Notes: generated by a model not told the origin, from the letters alone. Shown: positions 35,003-45,304, counted from the stretch's first letter. The stretch: 49,591 nucleotides of DNA from Leptolyngbya sp. (GCA_003249025.1 QBMH01000009.1:1-49591), one strand, 5' to 3'. Numbers and translations: made by a program.

Positions 35003-35326
35003 TTACTTCATTGCCACAGCATTCACATCGACAAACGTGCCTTCAGCCGCCGTAGCATTTGCCGCAACTTCTGTATCAACCGGATCAACTGGGTTGCCCT
35101 CTTTCTTGCCCTTCAGTCGGGTTAGTAATACTTGAGAAAGTTCTGTGACCAATAAAGTTGCAATCACGCCATCATCAATCCAGCCAATAATTGGGAAGAC
35201 ATCGGGTGAAATATCGAGTGGGCTAATCAAATACAACAACGATCCCCCGATCACCCACCAGCGATATTTTGGGTTACGAATCACATCGCGATACCACTTA
35301 TACAAAGACTCAATTGAAAAGTTCAT
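35003..35326 (-). CDS. YkvA/DUF1232 membrane protein
   Basis: A 107-residue protein. The core WWVIGGSLLYLISPLDISPDVFPIIGWIDDGVI is the DUF1232 signature, in a hairpin of two membrane segments. The polar tail (KGKKEGNPVDPVDTEVAANAT) is variable. Function unknown. Confidence 0.9.
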   Translation of the reverse strand: MNFSIESLYKWYRDVIRNPKYRWWVIGGSLLYLISPLDISPDVFPIIGWIDDGVIATLLVTELSQVLLTRLKGKKEGNPVDPVDTEVAANATAAEGTFVDVNAVAMK

Positions 35327-35414
35327 TCGCTTAACCTTTGACTACATTATTAATCCTGCCAGATTCGATTTGAAAGATCTGGTGTGGATACCTTCTAGTT
35401 TTGTCGTAGTAGCA

Positions 35415-36452
35415 TCACTCTTGCCTCTGCAATGAGGCAGATTGTTTCAAGCTGGCTAGGGTGGCATTTCCAGAACACAGCATTGTAATTGCAATCTCTG
35501 CCTGCAAAATTTCCACCAGTTGATTGACTGCCGCTTCAGATTCATTGGCTGCCTGTAAAAAAGGCATCGCCATCCCAGCAAGATCGGCACCCAGGGCGAT
35601 CGCTTTTGCCGCATCCAGCCCATTTCGTAGCCCTCCAGAGGCAATCAGAGGCACTGTTGGCGCAACCGCACGAATCGAGGTAATGCATTCCGCTGTGGGA
35701 ATGCCCCAATCTGCAAAGATCGCTCCCAAGCGTTGCTGTCGCGCATCCTGTGCCCGTTCGCTTTCCACCTTTGACCAAGAAGTGCCGCCTGCGCCTGCCA
35801 CATCGATCGCGCTCACACCCGCCGCGATCAATTTTTGCGCCATCGCTCCTGAAATGCCATTGCCTACCTCTTTGGCAATCACTGGCACAGGCAGCTTATC
35901 ACATAGAGTCGCAATCTTGTCAAGCAATCCGCGAAAGTTCGTATCGCCCCTAGTCTGCACACATTCCTGTATTGGGTTGAGGTGCAAAATCAGCGCGTCC
36001 GCTTCCAATAGATCCACCACTTTGAGGCATTCATCTAGACCATAGCGATAGTTCAATTGCACCGCGCCCAAGTTGGCAAACAACAAAATATCTGGAGCCA
36101 GCGATCTCACCGTAAAAGTGGATGCCACCGAGGGATTCTCCACCGCCACCCGCTGAGAACCCACTCCCATCGCCAATCCATAGCGCTGGGCAACGGCAGC
36201 TAACCGAAAGTTGATGGTCTTTGCTAAATCCGTGCCGCCAGTCATGGAGGAAATCAGCAAGGGACTAGACAGCGACTTACCCAAAAAAGTGGTCGTTTGG
36301 TCAATGTCCTGAAGATCCAGTTCGGGCAAGCAACAGTGAAGAAATCGATAGCGCTCTAATCCACTGCTGATTTGACGAAATTGCACATCTTCATCCAAAC
36401 AAATTCGGAGATGGTCTGCCTTGCGGACTTGAGTTTCTGCTGAAAGATCCAT
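35415..36452 (-). CDS. fni: Type 2 isopentenyl-diphosphate isomerase
   Basis: FMN-dependent enzyme interconverting IPP and DMAPP, the final balancing step of the MEP isoprenoid pathway. Landmarks are [10 protein letters not shown] at the N-terminus, [16 protein letters not shown], the substrate site region [11 protein letters not shown], the [13 protein letters not shown] strand, GAGGTSW, and [20 protein letters not shown] near the C-terminus. Length from the ATG at 36452 is 345, normal for the family. The frame extends upstream to 36539, but the added residues are not conserved. It follows pyrR with a 90-bp gap and may be co-transcribed. Confidence 0.94.
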   Translation of the reverse strand: MDLSAETQVRKADHLRICLDEDVQFRQISSGLERYRFLHCCLPELDLQDIDQTTTFLGKSLSSPLLISSMTGGTDLAKTINFRLAAVAQRYGLAMGVGSQRVAVENPSVASTFTVRSLAPDILLFANLGAVQLNYRYGLDECLKVVDLLEADALILHLNPIQECVQTRGDTNFRGLLDKIATLCDKLPVPVIAKEVGNGISGAMAQKLIAAGVSAIDVAGAGGTSWSKVESERAQDARQQRLGAIFADWGIPTAECITSIRAVAPTVPLIASGGLRNGLDAAKAIALGADLAGMAMPFLQAANESEAAVNQLVEILQAEIAITMLCSGNATLASLKQSASLQRQE

Positions 36453-36543
36453 AGTAGAAATGGCAAATGATGAATTGCGAGGGACGAATGAAATAGGCGA
36501 TCGCAGGTAGGGTGTGTTGAGCTTTACGAAACGCACCAAAAAA

Positions 36544-37089
36544 TTAAGGTTTTACCAATTCCACGCTGTCTTTTCCATCCAAGTCTTGCACATACACTTT
36601 AATCGCTTCTTCACGAGCCGTCGGCAACAGCTTGCCAGTGAAGTCGGGATGAATCGGCAACTGACGATGACCGCGATCGACTAATACCGCCAAACGCACT
36701 ACCTCCGGTCTGCCATAGTCTTTCACCGCTTCCAACGCAGCCCGTGCAGTTCGCCCCTTAAAGATGACATCATCTACTAACACTACCGTCTTACCCGATA
36801 AATCAAACGGAATTTCTGTCTTAGCGGGAGTGCGAATACTAATCACATCCAAGTCATCTCGATAAAACGTAATGTCGATCGCTCCCAAAGGCACTGCCAC
36901 CTGTTCCAGCATCTCAATCTGTCGAGCAAGCAATTGAGCCAAGGGCACACCGCGTGTATAAACTCCCAACAAAACCAGTTTGGACAGATCCCCGGATCGC
37001 TCAATCACCTCCGAAGCAAGGCGCGTCATCGTGCGACGAATATCTTCGGCAGACAAAATTTCAATCACTTCACTGGTCATAGGCCGCAT
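36544..37089 (-). CDS. pyrR: Bifunctional PyrR regulator / uracil phosphoribosyltransferase
   Basis: A 181-residue PRTase. The PRPP loop [19 protein letters not shown] is clear, as is the [11 protein letters not shown]-type N-terminal helix and the [16 protein letters not shown] segment of PyrR. In many bacteria PyrR senses UMP and binds pyr mRNA; in cyanobacteria its RNA role is less certain. Start is ATG at 37089 or 37080. It lies 55 bp downstream of cobO's stop, in the same direction. Confidence 0.93.
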   Translation of the reverse strand: MRPMTSEVIEILSAEDIRRTMTRLASEVIERSGDLSKLVLLGVYTRGVPLAQLLARQIEMLEQVAVPLGAIDITFYRDDLDVISIRTPAKTEIPFDLSGKTVVLVDDVIFKGRTARAALEAVKDYGRPEVVRLAVLVDRGHRQLPIHPDFTGKLLPTAREEAIKVYVQDLDGKDSVELVKP

Positions 37090-37143
37090 TCACCCTAGCA
37101 TTGAACAATTTTTCTCAGGGTTAATCCCTTATTCTCGAATCCA

Positions 37144-37788
37144 TTAAAACTCAATTCCCGGCTGAGCTTTTACCCCTTGTTCTCGAAAGGGATGTTTTAC
37201 TAAGGTCATTTCGGTCACCAGATCAGCGCGATCGATCAACCCTTGAGGGGCACCGCGTCCAGTCAGAATGATGTGGGACTGCTCTAGCTTTTGGTCTAGC
37301 CCTGCCAGCACTTGCGATTCGGATAAATAGCCTAGTTTTAGTGCAATATTTACTTCATCTAAAAAGATCAGCCTGAAATCAGGGTTTTTAATATAGCTAA
37401 GCGCTTTTTCCCAAGCTTGCTGTGCTAGTTGAGTATCACGCTCTCGATCTTGAGTTTCCCAGGTAAAGCCTTCACCCATGGCATGAAACTCCAGTTGAGC
37501 AGGCTTATTGTCAGTCGCCCCAGTCCAATGGTCAAAAGCAGCTTTTTCCGCAGGCTCCCAGGCTCCTTTGATGAACTGAACGATCGCCACTCGATAGCCA
37601 TGACCCAGCGATCGCAGCACCATTCCCAACGCGGCAGTTGTTTTGCCCTTCCCGTTTCCGGTATGAACAATCACTAATCCTTTTTCAGTGACCATCCCCG
37701 CCAATCGTTGATCTTGCACCTCCTTACGGCGCTCCATCTTCCGTTTATATTGCTCAGTTGTCAGATCAGGCGCTTGAGAGGCTTCCAT
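37144..37788 (-). CDS. cobO: Cob(I)yrinic acid a,c-diamide adenosyltransferase
   Basis: Adds the adenosyl group to corrinoids (CobO/BtuR/CobA family). The 214-residue protein has the Walker-like VHTGNGKGKTTAALGMVLRS, the FHAMGEGFTWETQ segment, the LIFLDEVNIAL strand and the closing ILTGRGAPQGLIDRADLVTEM. The N-terminal 30 residues are a charged helix. ATG at 37788. First in an apparent cobO-pyrR-fni unit. Confidence 0.95.
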   Translation of the reverse strand: MEASQAPDLTTEQYKRKMERRKEVQDQRLAGMVTEKGLVIVHTGNGKGKTTAALGMVLRSLGHGYRVAIVQFIKGAWEPAEKAAFDHWTGATDNKPAQLEFHAMGEGFTWETQDRERDTQLAQQAWEKALSYIKNPDFRLIFLDEVNIALKLGYLSESQVLAGLDQKLEQSHIILTGRGAPQGLIDRADLVTEMTLVKHPFREQGVKAQPGIEF

Positions 37789-38636
37789 AGATTGATTTGT
37801 AGTCGGTCGCTAAAGGATGTCACTTTGCTCTAACCCATCCTACAAACAATATAAGACTCTCGACTGAAACCCGACCCCCGAAAACTGACCCCGAAACCCT
37901 GACCCCTGTTCTAAAATCACCCTTCCGAAACAAGAGAGCCTAAAGTATTGGTGTTAAAATGACAAAGCCGATATAACAAGGTAAACGAAAAGCGTTGAAG
38001 TTCTTTTCTTTAACTGGATACCGACTACTTTGGTATCTAGAAATGAAACTCAAGCGGAAGCGACAGTGTGATCCAGCCCTATCTTGGGCCGATCGCTGTG
38101 AAGCGCCCAGTATGAACTGATCGACCTGTTAAGTTAAAGTTCGTCCACTGTTGAGGTAATGGTGTAAGCAATGGGCTTACTTCCCTATCTCCAGTCCAAT
38201 GAACTGGGTCGATCATGGCTTTTGCAGAGAATTTTACTGAATCAGTGCATGGAGTCTCTGTCAGGTAAAGCTGATATTCAGCTAGCAAATATTCACTTGT
38301 AAAGCAAGTTAGACGGTCGTTAGCTAAAAACTCACCGTAGAGAGCATATTAAAGTGCTTATATAGCTGCCTGACGTTGGACTGAATTTCTAGTGCGACCT
38401 CAGAAGCCGACCTAAAGCATGACAGAGCTTGGATGCACTCTTTCGCCAACTGAAGCAAGTCAGCGCTTCGCGAACTGGCAGGCAGCGCTTTGCGATCGCA
38501 GTGAGTCAAAGTTAATGCTGTGGCTTGCAAAAGCCATAGCTCCTATGCACTTCTCTGCAAGGTTCGCAGCACCATCGAGTGCTGTTTATTCATTTACTTC
38601 CTTCTTTATGCCGTTCACAACGTTTGGAGTATCAAA
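37789..38636. ncRNA. Gene-free, hairpin-rich leader or structured RNA
   Basis: About 850 bp without a credible gene. A heptad repeat occupies 37855-37912. A promoter-like pair TTGGTG (37948-37953) and TATAAC (37972-37977) is 18 bp apart. After it come many perfect stems: GATACC/GGTATC (38017/38032), ACAG-GATC-GCCC with its partners (38063-38099), GTAAGC/GCTTAC (38164/38175), CCAGT/ACTGG (38191/38203), AGCTGA-TAT-TCAGCT (38269-38283), ACTTG/CAAGT (38295/38305), ACGGT/ACCGT (38313/38334) and TGGCTT-GCAA-AAGCCA (38521-38536). No known riboswitch, 6S, tmRNA or RNase P signature was recognised. Strand is inferred as plus, toward the downstream gene. Confidence 0.4.
37855..37912. repeat. STRR-type heptad repeats
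   Basis: Seven-base units such as actgaaa, cccgacc, cccgaaa, actgacc, ccgaaac and cctgacc run head to tail upstream of cobO. Confidence 0.7.
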
Positions 38637-39842
38637 ATGTCAAAATTGCTCAGCCATAAAATTACACCCTCCCCCATGCCAGCGGAGATTAGTGTTGTCG
38701 ATTTAATTGATGGTTATTTTACAGCGTATAACTCGGCTCGTCTGCGCGAAATCTGTCAACTGCTGACTCGCGAAGTGATGAAAGAGGGCGTTACGGTCGC
38801 ACTCAGCCTATCGGGTGCCATGACTCCCGCCGGCTTTGGAGTGTCAGTCTTGGCACCTCTAATGCGTCATGGCTTTGTCGATTGGATTATTAGTACCGGA
38901 GCCAACCTTTACCACGATATTCATTATGGGCTAGGGCTGGATCTATTTGCCAGCAGTCCCTTTTTGGATGATGTGAAACTGCGCCAAGAGGGACGCATTC
39001 GGATTTACGACATTGTGTTTGACTACGATGTGCTGCTTGAAACGGATGCCTTTATCCGTGAAATTTTGTGGGCTGAGCCATTTCAACGGCGCATGAGTAC
39101 CGCAGAATTTCATTACCTGTTGGGCAAATATCTACACGAAGTTGAAAAGCAAGTCGGGGTAAAAAATTCTTGCCTGTTGGCGACTGCTTATGAGTGTGGT
39201 GTGCCGATTTATACGTCCTCGCCAGGAGATAGCTCGATTGGCATGAATGTCGCGGCGATCGCCCTAGAAGGCTCTAAGCTGATGATCGATCCCTCGCTAG
39301 ATGTGAATGAAACTGCTGCGATCGCCTATGCTGCCCGTGATACAGGCAACCCTGATCTGGAAGGCAAAAGCGCAGCGCTGATCATTGGCGGCGGCAGTCC
39401 TAAAAACTTCTTGCTGCAAACCCAACCCCAAATCCATGAGGTTCTGGGTCTGGAAGAACGGGGACACGATTACTTTATCCAAGTGACCGATGCGCGCCCT
39501 GATACGGGTGGCTTGTCGGGTGCAACACCCAATGAAGCGGTGAGTTGGGGCAAGATTGATCCTGAAGAACTGCCGAATACGGTTGTGTGCTATACCGACA
39601 GCACGATCGCCTTACCAATCATGACGGCGTATGTCGTGAATCAATGCGCTCCCCGCCCCTTAAAGCGGTTATATGACCGTCGAGCGGAAATGGTGGCAAT
39701 CCTTCAGCGGGATTATTTGGCGGCAAAGGCAGATCCCGATCGCTTTGTGGCTTCTCCAGTGACAATGGCGAATGTGGAGGAAACTCCAGCCCGAAAACCC
39801 GTTGTGGCGACCTATCCTTGCGGTACTCCGAGGAGAGCATAG
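38637..39842 (+). CDS. Deoxyhypusine-synthase-family protein
   Basis: A 401-residue protein of the deoxyhypusine synthase fold. The [31 protein letters not shown] and [10 protein letters not shown] motifs bind NAD and polyamine, and the catalytic Lys segment NEAVSWGKI is intact. Bacteria have no eIF5A; family members make homospermidine or act on polyamines, so a polyamine-linked reaction is likely. The ATG at 38637 has a TTTGGAGT site; the upstream extension to 38520 is not conserved-looking. It follows a long structured spacer and is followed directly by heptad repeats. Confidence 0.9.
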   Translation: MSKLLSHKITPSPMPAEISVVDLIDGYFTAYNSARLREICQLLTREVMKEGVTVALSLSGAMTPAGFGVSVLAPLMRHGFVDWIISTGANLYHDIHYGLGLDLFASSPFLDDVKLRQEGRIRIYDIVFDYDVLLETDAFIREILWAEPFQRRMSTAEFHYLLGKYLHEVEKQVGVKNSCLLATAYECGVPIYTSSPGDSSIGMNVAAIALEGSKLMIDPSLDVNETAAIAYAARDTGNPDLEGKSAALIIGGGSPKNFLLQTQPQIHEVLGLEERGHDYFIQVTDARPDTGGLSGATPNEAVSWGKIDPEELPNTVVCYTDSTIALPIMTAYVVNQCAPRPLKRLYDRRAEMVAILQRDYLAAKADPDRFVASPVTMANVEETPARKPVVATYPCGTPRRA

Positions 39843-39876
39843 GTGTCAGATGTCAGGTGCCGGGTGTCAGGGGGCA
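39842..39876. repeat. Five STRR heptads at the stop codon
   Basis: GGTGTCA, GATGTCA, GGTGCCG, GGTGTCA and GGGGGCA follow each other exactly, the first beginning with the last base of the TAG stop. A related TGAAACC run is near 39935-39960. Confidence 0.75.
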
Positions 39877-39954
39877 AGAGCCGGATATAGGCAAAATTTC
39901 GCGTCTCCACGGGGTTTTGGCATTACTCAAAACCCCTCACCCGAAACCTGAAAC

Positions 39955-41298
39955 CTATCCCCCCTGTTTAATGTTTCTGAACCGTTCTTTGGCAGTGGCA
40001 AAGGATTCTTTCATGACTTGCTGAATCCGTTTGGGATCGGGCTTTTTGCCTCCAATCAAATCGCCGAAATAGACACAGGTTGCTTCTCCGAGTGCCCATG
40101 TATAGGCGGCTGCCCAAGATGCGGCGATGACACTGCCAAAACCGGGGATAAATTTAATCAGTTCCCGCGCGATCGCCTGGGCTGCAAAGCCACCTGCGAT
40201 CGCGCTGACGAGTCCTCCGGCTTGGGCGGGTGATAGTGTTTGTCCATAGAGTTGTCCCAACAGCACTACCATTGAGCCTTGCATGGCGGTTAATACGGGC
40301 ATCGTGGCAAAGGGTAACGGAACTGCTGCAATGGTTGCTGCCATCACTGAAAACGGTAAAATATACCGCCTGCCCGCATCACGATAAAGGTTGCCTAGTT
40401 TCTTGCCTGCTTCATCGTCTAATAATTGATGAATCGTGCGAGATTCTGCTTCGGGCAATAGCTCGGTCAAGGCATCCCGCAGCGCTTCAATCCCATAAAA
40501 AACAGGCGTGTAGCCGTCTTCTTCTAGGGTGAAGTCGAGTAAAATTGCGCGATCGCTTAATCCTGTAAAGGCTTGCTGAATGGCAGCAAATGCCCGATTT
40601 ACGGCTTCAAAGGTGGGTGGGTAGTCGGGATGATTTTCCGTTCCCGGTGGATAGACCTCATGTAAACAGGTGACCGCAAGGAGACAGGGCACTTCAGGAT
40701 GCGCCTGCCGCAACTGCTGGGCAATTTGCTTAAGACTATCGATCGCAAAATCGGTAATTTTAACGGTTAAAATCAGCACACGCGCCCGACGGCGATCGAT
40801 CTGCAACTCTTCTGTCAGCTCTTGAATAATAGGCTGTGTGGCTTGACTAATATCTCCCAAGCCCACCGTATCGGTAAAAATCAGCAGCGGCAAATCATTC
40901 GTCGGGTAAGCATAGCGCTGAGTATGCTGAGTGTGCGGACGAAACCCTTGACCGACTACTCCAGCCGAAACGCCTGTTAAACCCCGCACAATTGAGCTTT
41001 TTCCGGCTTGGGGTTTACCAATCAAAATTGCTTCTGTGGTAGGTAGTTCTGCTCGAACCGTTTCTAAAATCTCTGCCACTTGGGCTTCGCTCACCGCAAA
41101 CCATTGACTCACCGTTTGAGCAAGCTGTTCAACAGGCAAGGTTTTCTTTAGGCGATCGCCCACTGCACCTAGACTATTTCTGATTTGGTGCTGAAACGAG
41201 AAAAAACCAGAGGGTGCATCACCTGCATCCACTGGTTCTATGTTTTCAGAGGCATCCTTTAAGTTGGGATCGATGTCTGGTCGCTTAGTCATTTGCAA
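39955..41298 (-). CDS. Era-like GTPase with DUF697 domain
   Basis: A 447-residue protein. The GTPase has G1 GKPQAGKSS, G2/G3 around LLIFTDTVGLGD, and a G4 that is degenerate (TCLHE in place of NKxD). The C-terminal third is hydrophobic and glycine-rich (LVSAIAGGFAAQAIARELIKF, AASWAAAYTWALGEAT), typical of DUF697 membrane-associated GTPases. It likely acts at a membrane in stress or cell-envelope processes; unproven. ATG at 41298. Confidence 0.88.
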   Translation of the reverse strand: MQMTKRPDIDPNLKDASENIEPVDAGDAPSGFFSFQHQIRNSLGAVGDRLKKTLPVEQLAQTVSQWFAVSEAQVAEILETVRAELPTTEAILIGKPQAGKSSIVRGLTGVSAGVVGQGFRPHTQHTQRYAYPTNDLPLLIFTDTVGLGDISQATQPIIQELTEELQIDRRRARVLILTVKITDFAIDSLKQIAQQLRQAHPEVPCLLAVTCLHEVYPPGTENHPDYPPTFEAVNRAFAAIQQAFTGLSDRAILLDFTLEEDGYTPVFYGIEALRDALTELLPEAESRTIHQLLDDEAGKKLGNLYRDAGRRYILPFSVMAATIAAVPLPFATMPVLTAMQGSMVVLLGQLYGQTLSPAQAGGLVSAIAGGFAAQAIARELIKFIPGFGSVIAASWAAAYTWALGEATCVYFGDLIGGKKPDPKRIQQVMKESFATAKERFRNIKQGG

Positions 41299-41343
41299 TC
41301 TATTCAGTTAAAGGCAAATGGTTAGGACTTATCTTACCGTTAA

Positions 41344-41673
41344 CTAAAGCTCTTCGCGAGGCTCGCTACTCACATTACTAGAACCTGGGGAAGCGTCATA
41401 AAGGGCATCAAGTTTCTCACGGGCATCCTCAACGGTAATAGAGCGCATGATTAGCAGCGGCTCATTTACAATATTGCCAAACTCATCGAGCAATTCAGGA
41501 TGAGGGACGGTCTGTTTTGAAGCTCCGTAGGGCGATCGTCCATACATAGAGTTAGCGGGTGAGTAAGAACGCTGAGACTCTATACCCAGCGTCATCAAAT
41601 TGCGAAACATATTGGCGATCGCCAAAACAGCCAACACGGTAAAAGCAATAATGTAAATAAAGTGTAATATCAT
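41344..41673 (-). CDS. DUF2973 protein
   Basis: A 109-residue cyanobacterial protein with one N-terminal membrane segment (MILHFIYIIAFTVLAVLAIAN) and the conserved HPELLDEFGNIVNEPLLIMRSI block. Function unknown. It pairs with the DUF2605 gene 108 bp upstream, as in many cyanobacteria. Confidence 0.9.
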   Translation of the reverse strand: MILHFIYIIAFTVLAVLAIANMFRNLMTLGIESQRSYSPANSMYGRSPYGASKQTVPHPELLDEFGNIVNEPLLIMRSITVEDAREKLDALYDASPGSSNVSSEPREEL

Positions 41674-41781
41674 GGCGCTTTCTCAACTCTAAGAGGCTCT
41701 AACTGTCAAGACAAGGAATCGGCTAATTTAAGGAGAATTATGAACAAAAACTATAGCAAGGTCTATAAGTTTAATTTTGCC

Positions 41782-42126
41782 CTATTCTTGAGCTTCTCTC
41801 TGAACGGAGGGTGAAGCTCCAGCGAGACGATGACGATGAAAAACCTGCCAGCATTCAGAAATTAGCTGATGCCAGGGTGCAAGCACTGAGGTTTCGATCC
41901 CAGCCTGTCCCCCAACTGCCTTGAACAGAGACTGGGCGGCGCTTACTTCTAATTGAGCTTGGGCAACTCTTGCAAGCAAGTCCGCTTGTTGCTCTGCGGT
42001 CAAAAATAAGACTTCGGTAGTTTCTAAAAAGGTGCGCGATCGCCCAAACCAATATTGAAAATCTTCTAACAGTGGCTCTAGCAGAGACTTGAGCAATTCA
42101 GACTCAGATGAATTAGAGGAAGACAT
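41782..42126 (-). CDS. DUF2605 protein
   Basis: A 114-residue helical cyanobacterial protein with the LLEPLLEDFQYWFGRSRTFLE block of DUF2605. It lies immediately upstream of the DUF2973 gene and is probably co-transcribed. Function unknown. Confidence 0.9.
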   Translation of the reverse strand: MSSSNSSESELLKSLLEPLLEDFQYWFGRSRTFLETTEVLFLTAEQQADLLARVAQAQLEVSAAQSLFKAVGGQAGIETSVLAPWHQLISECWQVFHRHRLAGASPSVQREAQE

Positions 42127-42504
42127 TGAACAAGCAAAATGGATATATTTATGAGAGTATCTTAGCGCTTTTTAAGCTTCTTAAACTTTCTTTACTTTAT
42201 ATAAGTCTGTTGATTTTTATTTGAAATGTTGAGGCATGGACTAAAGAAATTAGGTTGATATGCTGCCCAAGGCTGTCATAGTCAATTTGCTGTGTGCCTT
42301 GGCAGACTTAGGTTAGACTGAATAACTGTGCAGAAGTCAGCAAAACCATGATTTTTTGGGAACTCCCAATTCAGCTTATCTCCTTCCTCAGTGCAACTGG
42401 AACCGGGCGAACTAGCTAGGGGCAAAGTTTATAGCCCCACTGAGTCACTTAGCGTCACTTAGCCTGCCATTCCTTACATGCCTTAGAAATTTGGAGAAAT
42501 TCCC
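42127..42504. other. Spacer and leader before thrS
   Basis: About 375 bp with a strong hairpin CTGCCCAAGGC/GCCTTGGCAG (42263-42273, 42296-42305, one bulge) in the middle. No T-box motif is recognised. It may be a dispersed repeat or a thrS leader element. Confidence 0.5.
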
Positions 42505-44316
42505 ATGTCTGCAATAGAAGCTCAACCTGAAAAAATTCATCTGCCCAAAACCAGCGAATCGGAGCAGCTTAAAAAGATTCGGCACACCACCTCCCATGTA
42601 ATGGCGATGGCGGTACAAAAGCTGTTTCCTAAAGCACAGGTAACGATTGGTCCTTTTATTGAAAATGGGTTTTACTACGACTTTGACAGTCCAGAGCCAT
42701 TCACCGAAAAGGATTTGAAAGCCATTAAAAAAGAAATGGCAAAGATCATTCGGCGCAAACTATCTGTAGTACGGGAAGAGGTCAGTCGGGAAGAAGCCGA
42801 TCTCCGGATTCGAGCGATCAATGAGCCTTACAAACTGGAGATTCTAGAAGGGCTGCAAGACCCAATCACGCTCTATCACTTGGGCGAAGAGTGGTGGGAT
42901 TTGTGCGCTGGACCCCATGTGGAAACCACCGCCGAGTTAAACCCAGACGCGATCGCTCTGGAAAGTGTGGCAGGAGCCTACTGGCGCGGTGACGAAACCA
43001 AAGCTCAATTGCAACGGATTTATGGCACCGCTTGGGAAACCCCTGAGCAACTGACCGAATATCAGCGTCGCAAGGAAGAGGCTCTTCGCCGGGATCACCG
43101 CAAGCTGGGTAAAGAATTGGGGCTGTTCATTTTTGCCGATTCCGTCGGTCCCGGTTTGCCCCTGTGGACTCCTAAGGGAACCATTCTGCGATCGATCCTG
43201 GAAGACTTTCTCAAAAAAGAACAGGTGAAGCGCGGTTATTTGCCCGTGGTCACTCCCCATATCGCCCGTGTGGACTTGTTCAAACTGTCGGGACACTGGC
43301 AGAAGTATAAGGAAGATATGTTCCCGTTGATGGCGGATGATGACGGCGATCGCGCTCAAGAACAGGGCTTTGTGATGAAGCCGATGAATTGCCCTTTTCA
43401 CATTCAGATCTATAAAAGCGAGTTGCGCTCTTACCGCGAATTGCCGATGCGACTGGCAGAATTTGGCACGGTTTATCGCTACGAACAATCCGGTGAGTTG
43501 GGCGGCTTAACCCGTGTGCGCGGCTTCACCGTCGATGACTCGCACCTATTTGTCACCCCGGAACAACTGGACGCAGAATTTCTCAGCGTCGTGGACTTGA
43601 TCCTGGAAGTTTTCAAAAGCTTACAGCTTAAAAATTTCCGCGCCCGTCTCAGTTTTCGCGATCCTACCTCTGACAAGTATATTGGCTCCGATGATGCTTG
43701 GGAAAAAGCGGAAGGTGCGATCCGGCGCGCGGTGGAAACCTTGGGCATGGATCACTTTGAGGGCATTGGCGAAGCGGCGTTTTACGGTCCCAAATTGGAT
43801 TTTATTTTCCAGGATGCGCTAGATCGAGAGTGGCAACTAGGCACCGTGCAGGTGGATTACAACCTGCCAGAGCGGTTTGAACTGGAATATGTGGCAGAAG
43901 ATGGCACCCGAAAACGCCCGGTGATGATTCATCGTGCGCCCTTTGGATCTTTGGAACGGCTGATTGGTATTTTGATTGAAGAATATGCCGGAGACTTTCC
44001 TTTATGGCTAGCTCCGATTCAGGTGCGCCTGTTAGCCGTGGGCGAGGAGCAATTGCCCTTTGCGAAACAGGTTGCGGCTGAAATGCAACTGCTGGGGATT
44101 CGGGCGGAAGCCGACACCAGCGGCGATCGCTTAGGCAAACTGATCCGCAATGCTGAAAAAGCCAAAATCCCCGTCATGGCAGTGATTGGCGCAAAAGAGG
44201 TGGAGGCAAACGCCCTCAGCATCCGTACCCGCGCTGATGGGGAACTGGGTGCTTTGCCTGTTGCCGAAGTCTGCGATCGCCTGAACAGTGCCAACCAAAC
44301 CCACGGTAACTTTTAG
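42505..44316 (+). CDS. thrS: Threonyl-tRNA synthetase
   Basis: A 603-residue ThrRS. It lacks the N-terminal TGS domain found in the ~640-residue enzymes. The editing domain has the HxxxH pair (HTTSHVMAMAV) and the C-A-G-P-H site. The class II core follows (motif 1 near ILEDFLKKEQVKRGY, motif 2 around MKPMNCPFHIQIYK and YRYEQSGEL, motif 3 HRAPFGSLERLIGIL), with the zinc ligand Cys of NCPFH. The C-terminal anticodon domain is about 500-600. The ATG at 42505 has a GGAG site. Its stop overlaps the convergent methyltransferase gene by four bases. Confidence 0.96.
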   Translation: MSAIEAQPEKIHLPKTSESEQLKKIRHTTSHVMAMAVQKLFPKAQVTIGPFIENGFYYDFDSPEPFTEKDLKAIKKEMAKIIRRKLSVVREEVSREEADLRIRAINEPYKLEILEGLQDPITLYHLGEEWWDLCAGPHVETTAELNPDAIALESVAGAYWRGDETKAQLQRIYGTAWETPEQLTEYQRRKEEALRRDHRKLGKELGLFIFADSVGPGLPLWTPKGTILRSILEDFLKKEQVKRGYLPVVTPHIARVDLFKLSGHWQKYKEDMFPLMADDDGDRAQEQGFVMKPMNCPFHIQIYKSELRSYRELPMRLAEFGTVYRYEQSGELGGLTRVRGFTVDDSHLFVTPEQLDAEFLSVVDLILEVFKSLQLKNFRARLSFRDPTSDKYIGSDDAWEKAEGAIRRAVETLGMDHFEGIGEAAFYGPKLDFIFQDALDREWQLGTVQVDYNLPERFELEYVAEDGTRKRPVMIHRAPFGSLERLIGILIEEYAGDFPLWLAPIQVRLLAVGEEQLPFAKQVAAEMQLLGIRAEADTSGDRLGKLIRNAEKAKIPVMAVIGAKEVEANALSIRTRADGELGALPVAEVCDRLNSANQTHGNF

Positions 44317-45179
44317 CCCATTGCCCACTGTTTTTTACCGACTTGCTCAAAGTTTGGCGTGGAGAACTCAACGGACTGGGACGCGATCGCTTTTACGCCG
44401 TGGGTAACTTGATGAAGCAACCAAAAATCTTGGGTTTGCACCTTGCCAAATCCGGCTGCGCCCATCCAAGCATCGGTGCTGCCCTGAGCGTAGTCACGAA
44501 TATAGGGTTCTTCAAAAATGTCGCTTAGCCAGTCAGTTTGCCGTAACATTTTTTGGTTGCCATCCAAAATCAGCACTTCGCCCCCAACCGTCAGCAAGCG
44601 ATGGCACTCGCGCAAAATCTCCTTGGCGATCGCGGTGGGAGTTTCATGAAACAGCAGCGAGGCAGTGACCAAATCAAATGACGCATCAGCCAACCCAGTT
44701 TGCTCTGCTAAGCCATGCCGCCATTGAATCTCCAGCCCTGCTTGAACGGCTTTGTGTTCTGCCGCAACTAGCATATAGGGCGATAAATCTAGCCCAATCA
44801 CTTCTGCGTCGGGAAACGCTTTTTTCAATAGGAGTGTGGTTGATCCCGTGCCACAGCCCAAGTCTAAGATGCGGCGTGGCTTGCTCTGCACGCTATCAAT
44901 CAGGGCTTGACGAACCCACTGCTCATTGGGCGGCAGGGCATATTGCGTAATCGGATCGTAGGAGACGGCGGCACCAATAGTGAGATAGCCGCCTTCAATG
45001 CCGTGGAAGTTTTGGCTGCTATAGTAAGCCGGATAATGGACGGTCGGGTTACTCAGGCGATCGCTGGCAGACTTCCAATCAATGCTGTCATGAAACCGTT
45101 TCAACTCATCCTGATTGATCACAAGCTTAGCGATGGGAGCCAGAAAGCGCTCAAAAATGGTGTCTGTACGAGTTGCCAT
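44313..45179 (-). CDS. SAM-dependent methyltransferase
   Basis: A 288-residue class I methyltransferase with motif I RILDLGCGTGSTTLLLKKAF and motif II/III VIGLDLSPYML, DLVTASLLFHE. A long N-terminal region (about 95 residues) precedes the fold. Substrate unknown; a small-molecule methyltransferase is likely. Convergent with thrS. Confidence 0.87.
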   Translation of the reverse strand: MATRTDTIFERFLAPIAKLVINQDELKRFHDSIDWKSASDRLSNPTVHYPAYYSSQNFHGIEGGYLTIGAAVSYDPITQYALPPNEQWVRQALIDSVQSKPRRILDLGCGTGSTTLLLKKAFPDAEVIGLDLSPYMLVAAEHKAVQAGLEIQWRHGLAEQTGLADASFDLVTASLLFHETPTAIAKEILRECHRLLTVGGEVLILDGNQKMLRQTDWLSDIFEEPYIRDYAQGSTDAWMGAAGFGKVQTQDFWLLHQVTHGVKAIASQSVEFSTPNFEQVGKKQWAMG

Positions 45180-45304
45180 AACGATGATTTAAGGGTAGTG
45201 ATTGCAGAAGTAATGAACATTGGGCTATTTCCTCACAGTTTAATGAATCTTGAAGGATTCAGGCAGCGTTTGCTAGGAAAAATCTGATTCGCAACCGAAC
45301 CTAT

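Noticed and set aside
35524-36045. 173-residue plus-strand frame opposite fni
   Set aside because: It is antisense to a well-supported isomerase gene.
37978-38636. RNase P RNA, SRP RNA or tmRNA
   Set aside because: None of their conserved core sequences are visible in the region.
42937-43488. 183-residue frame antisense to thrS
   Set aside because: The frame mirrors thrS codons and has no independent start signal or known domain.
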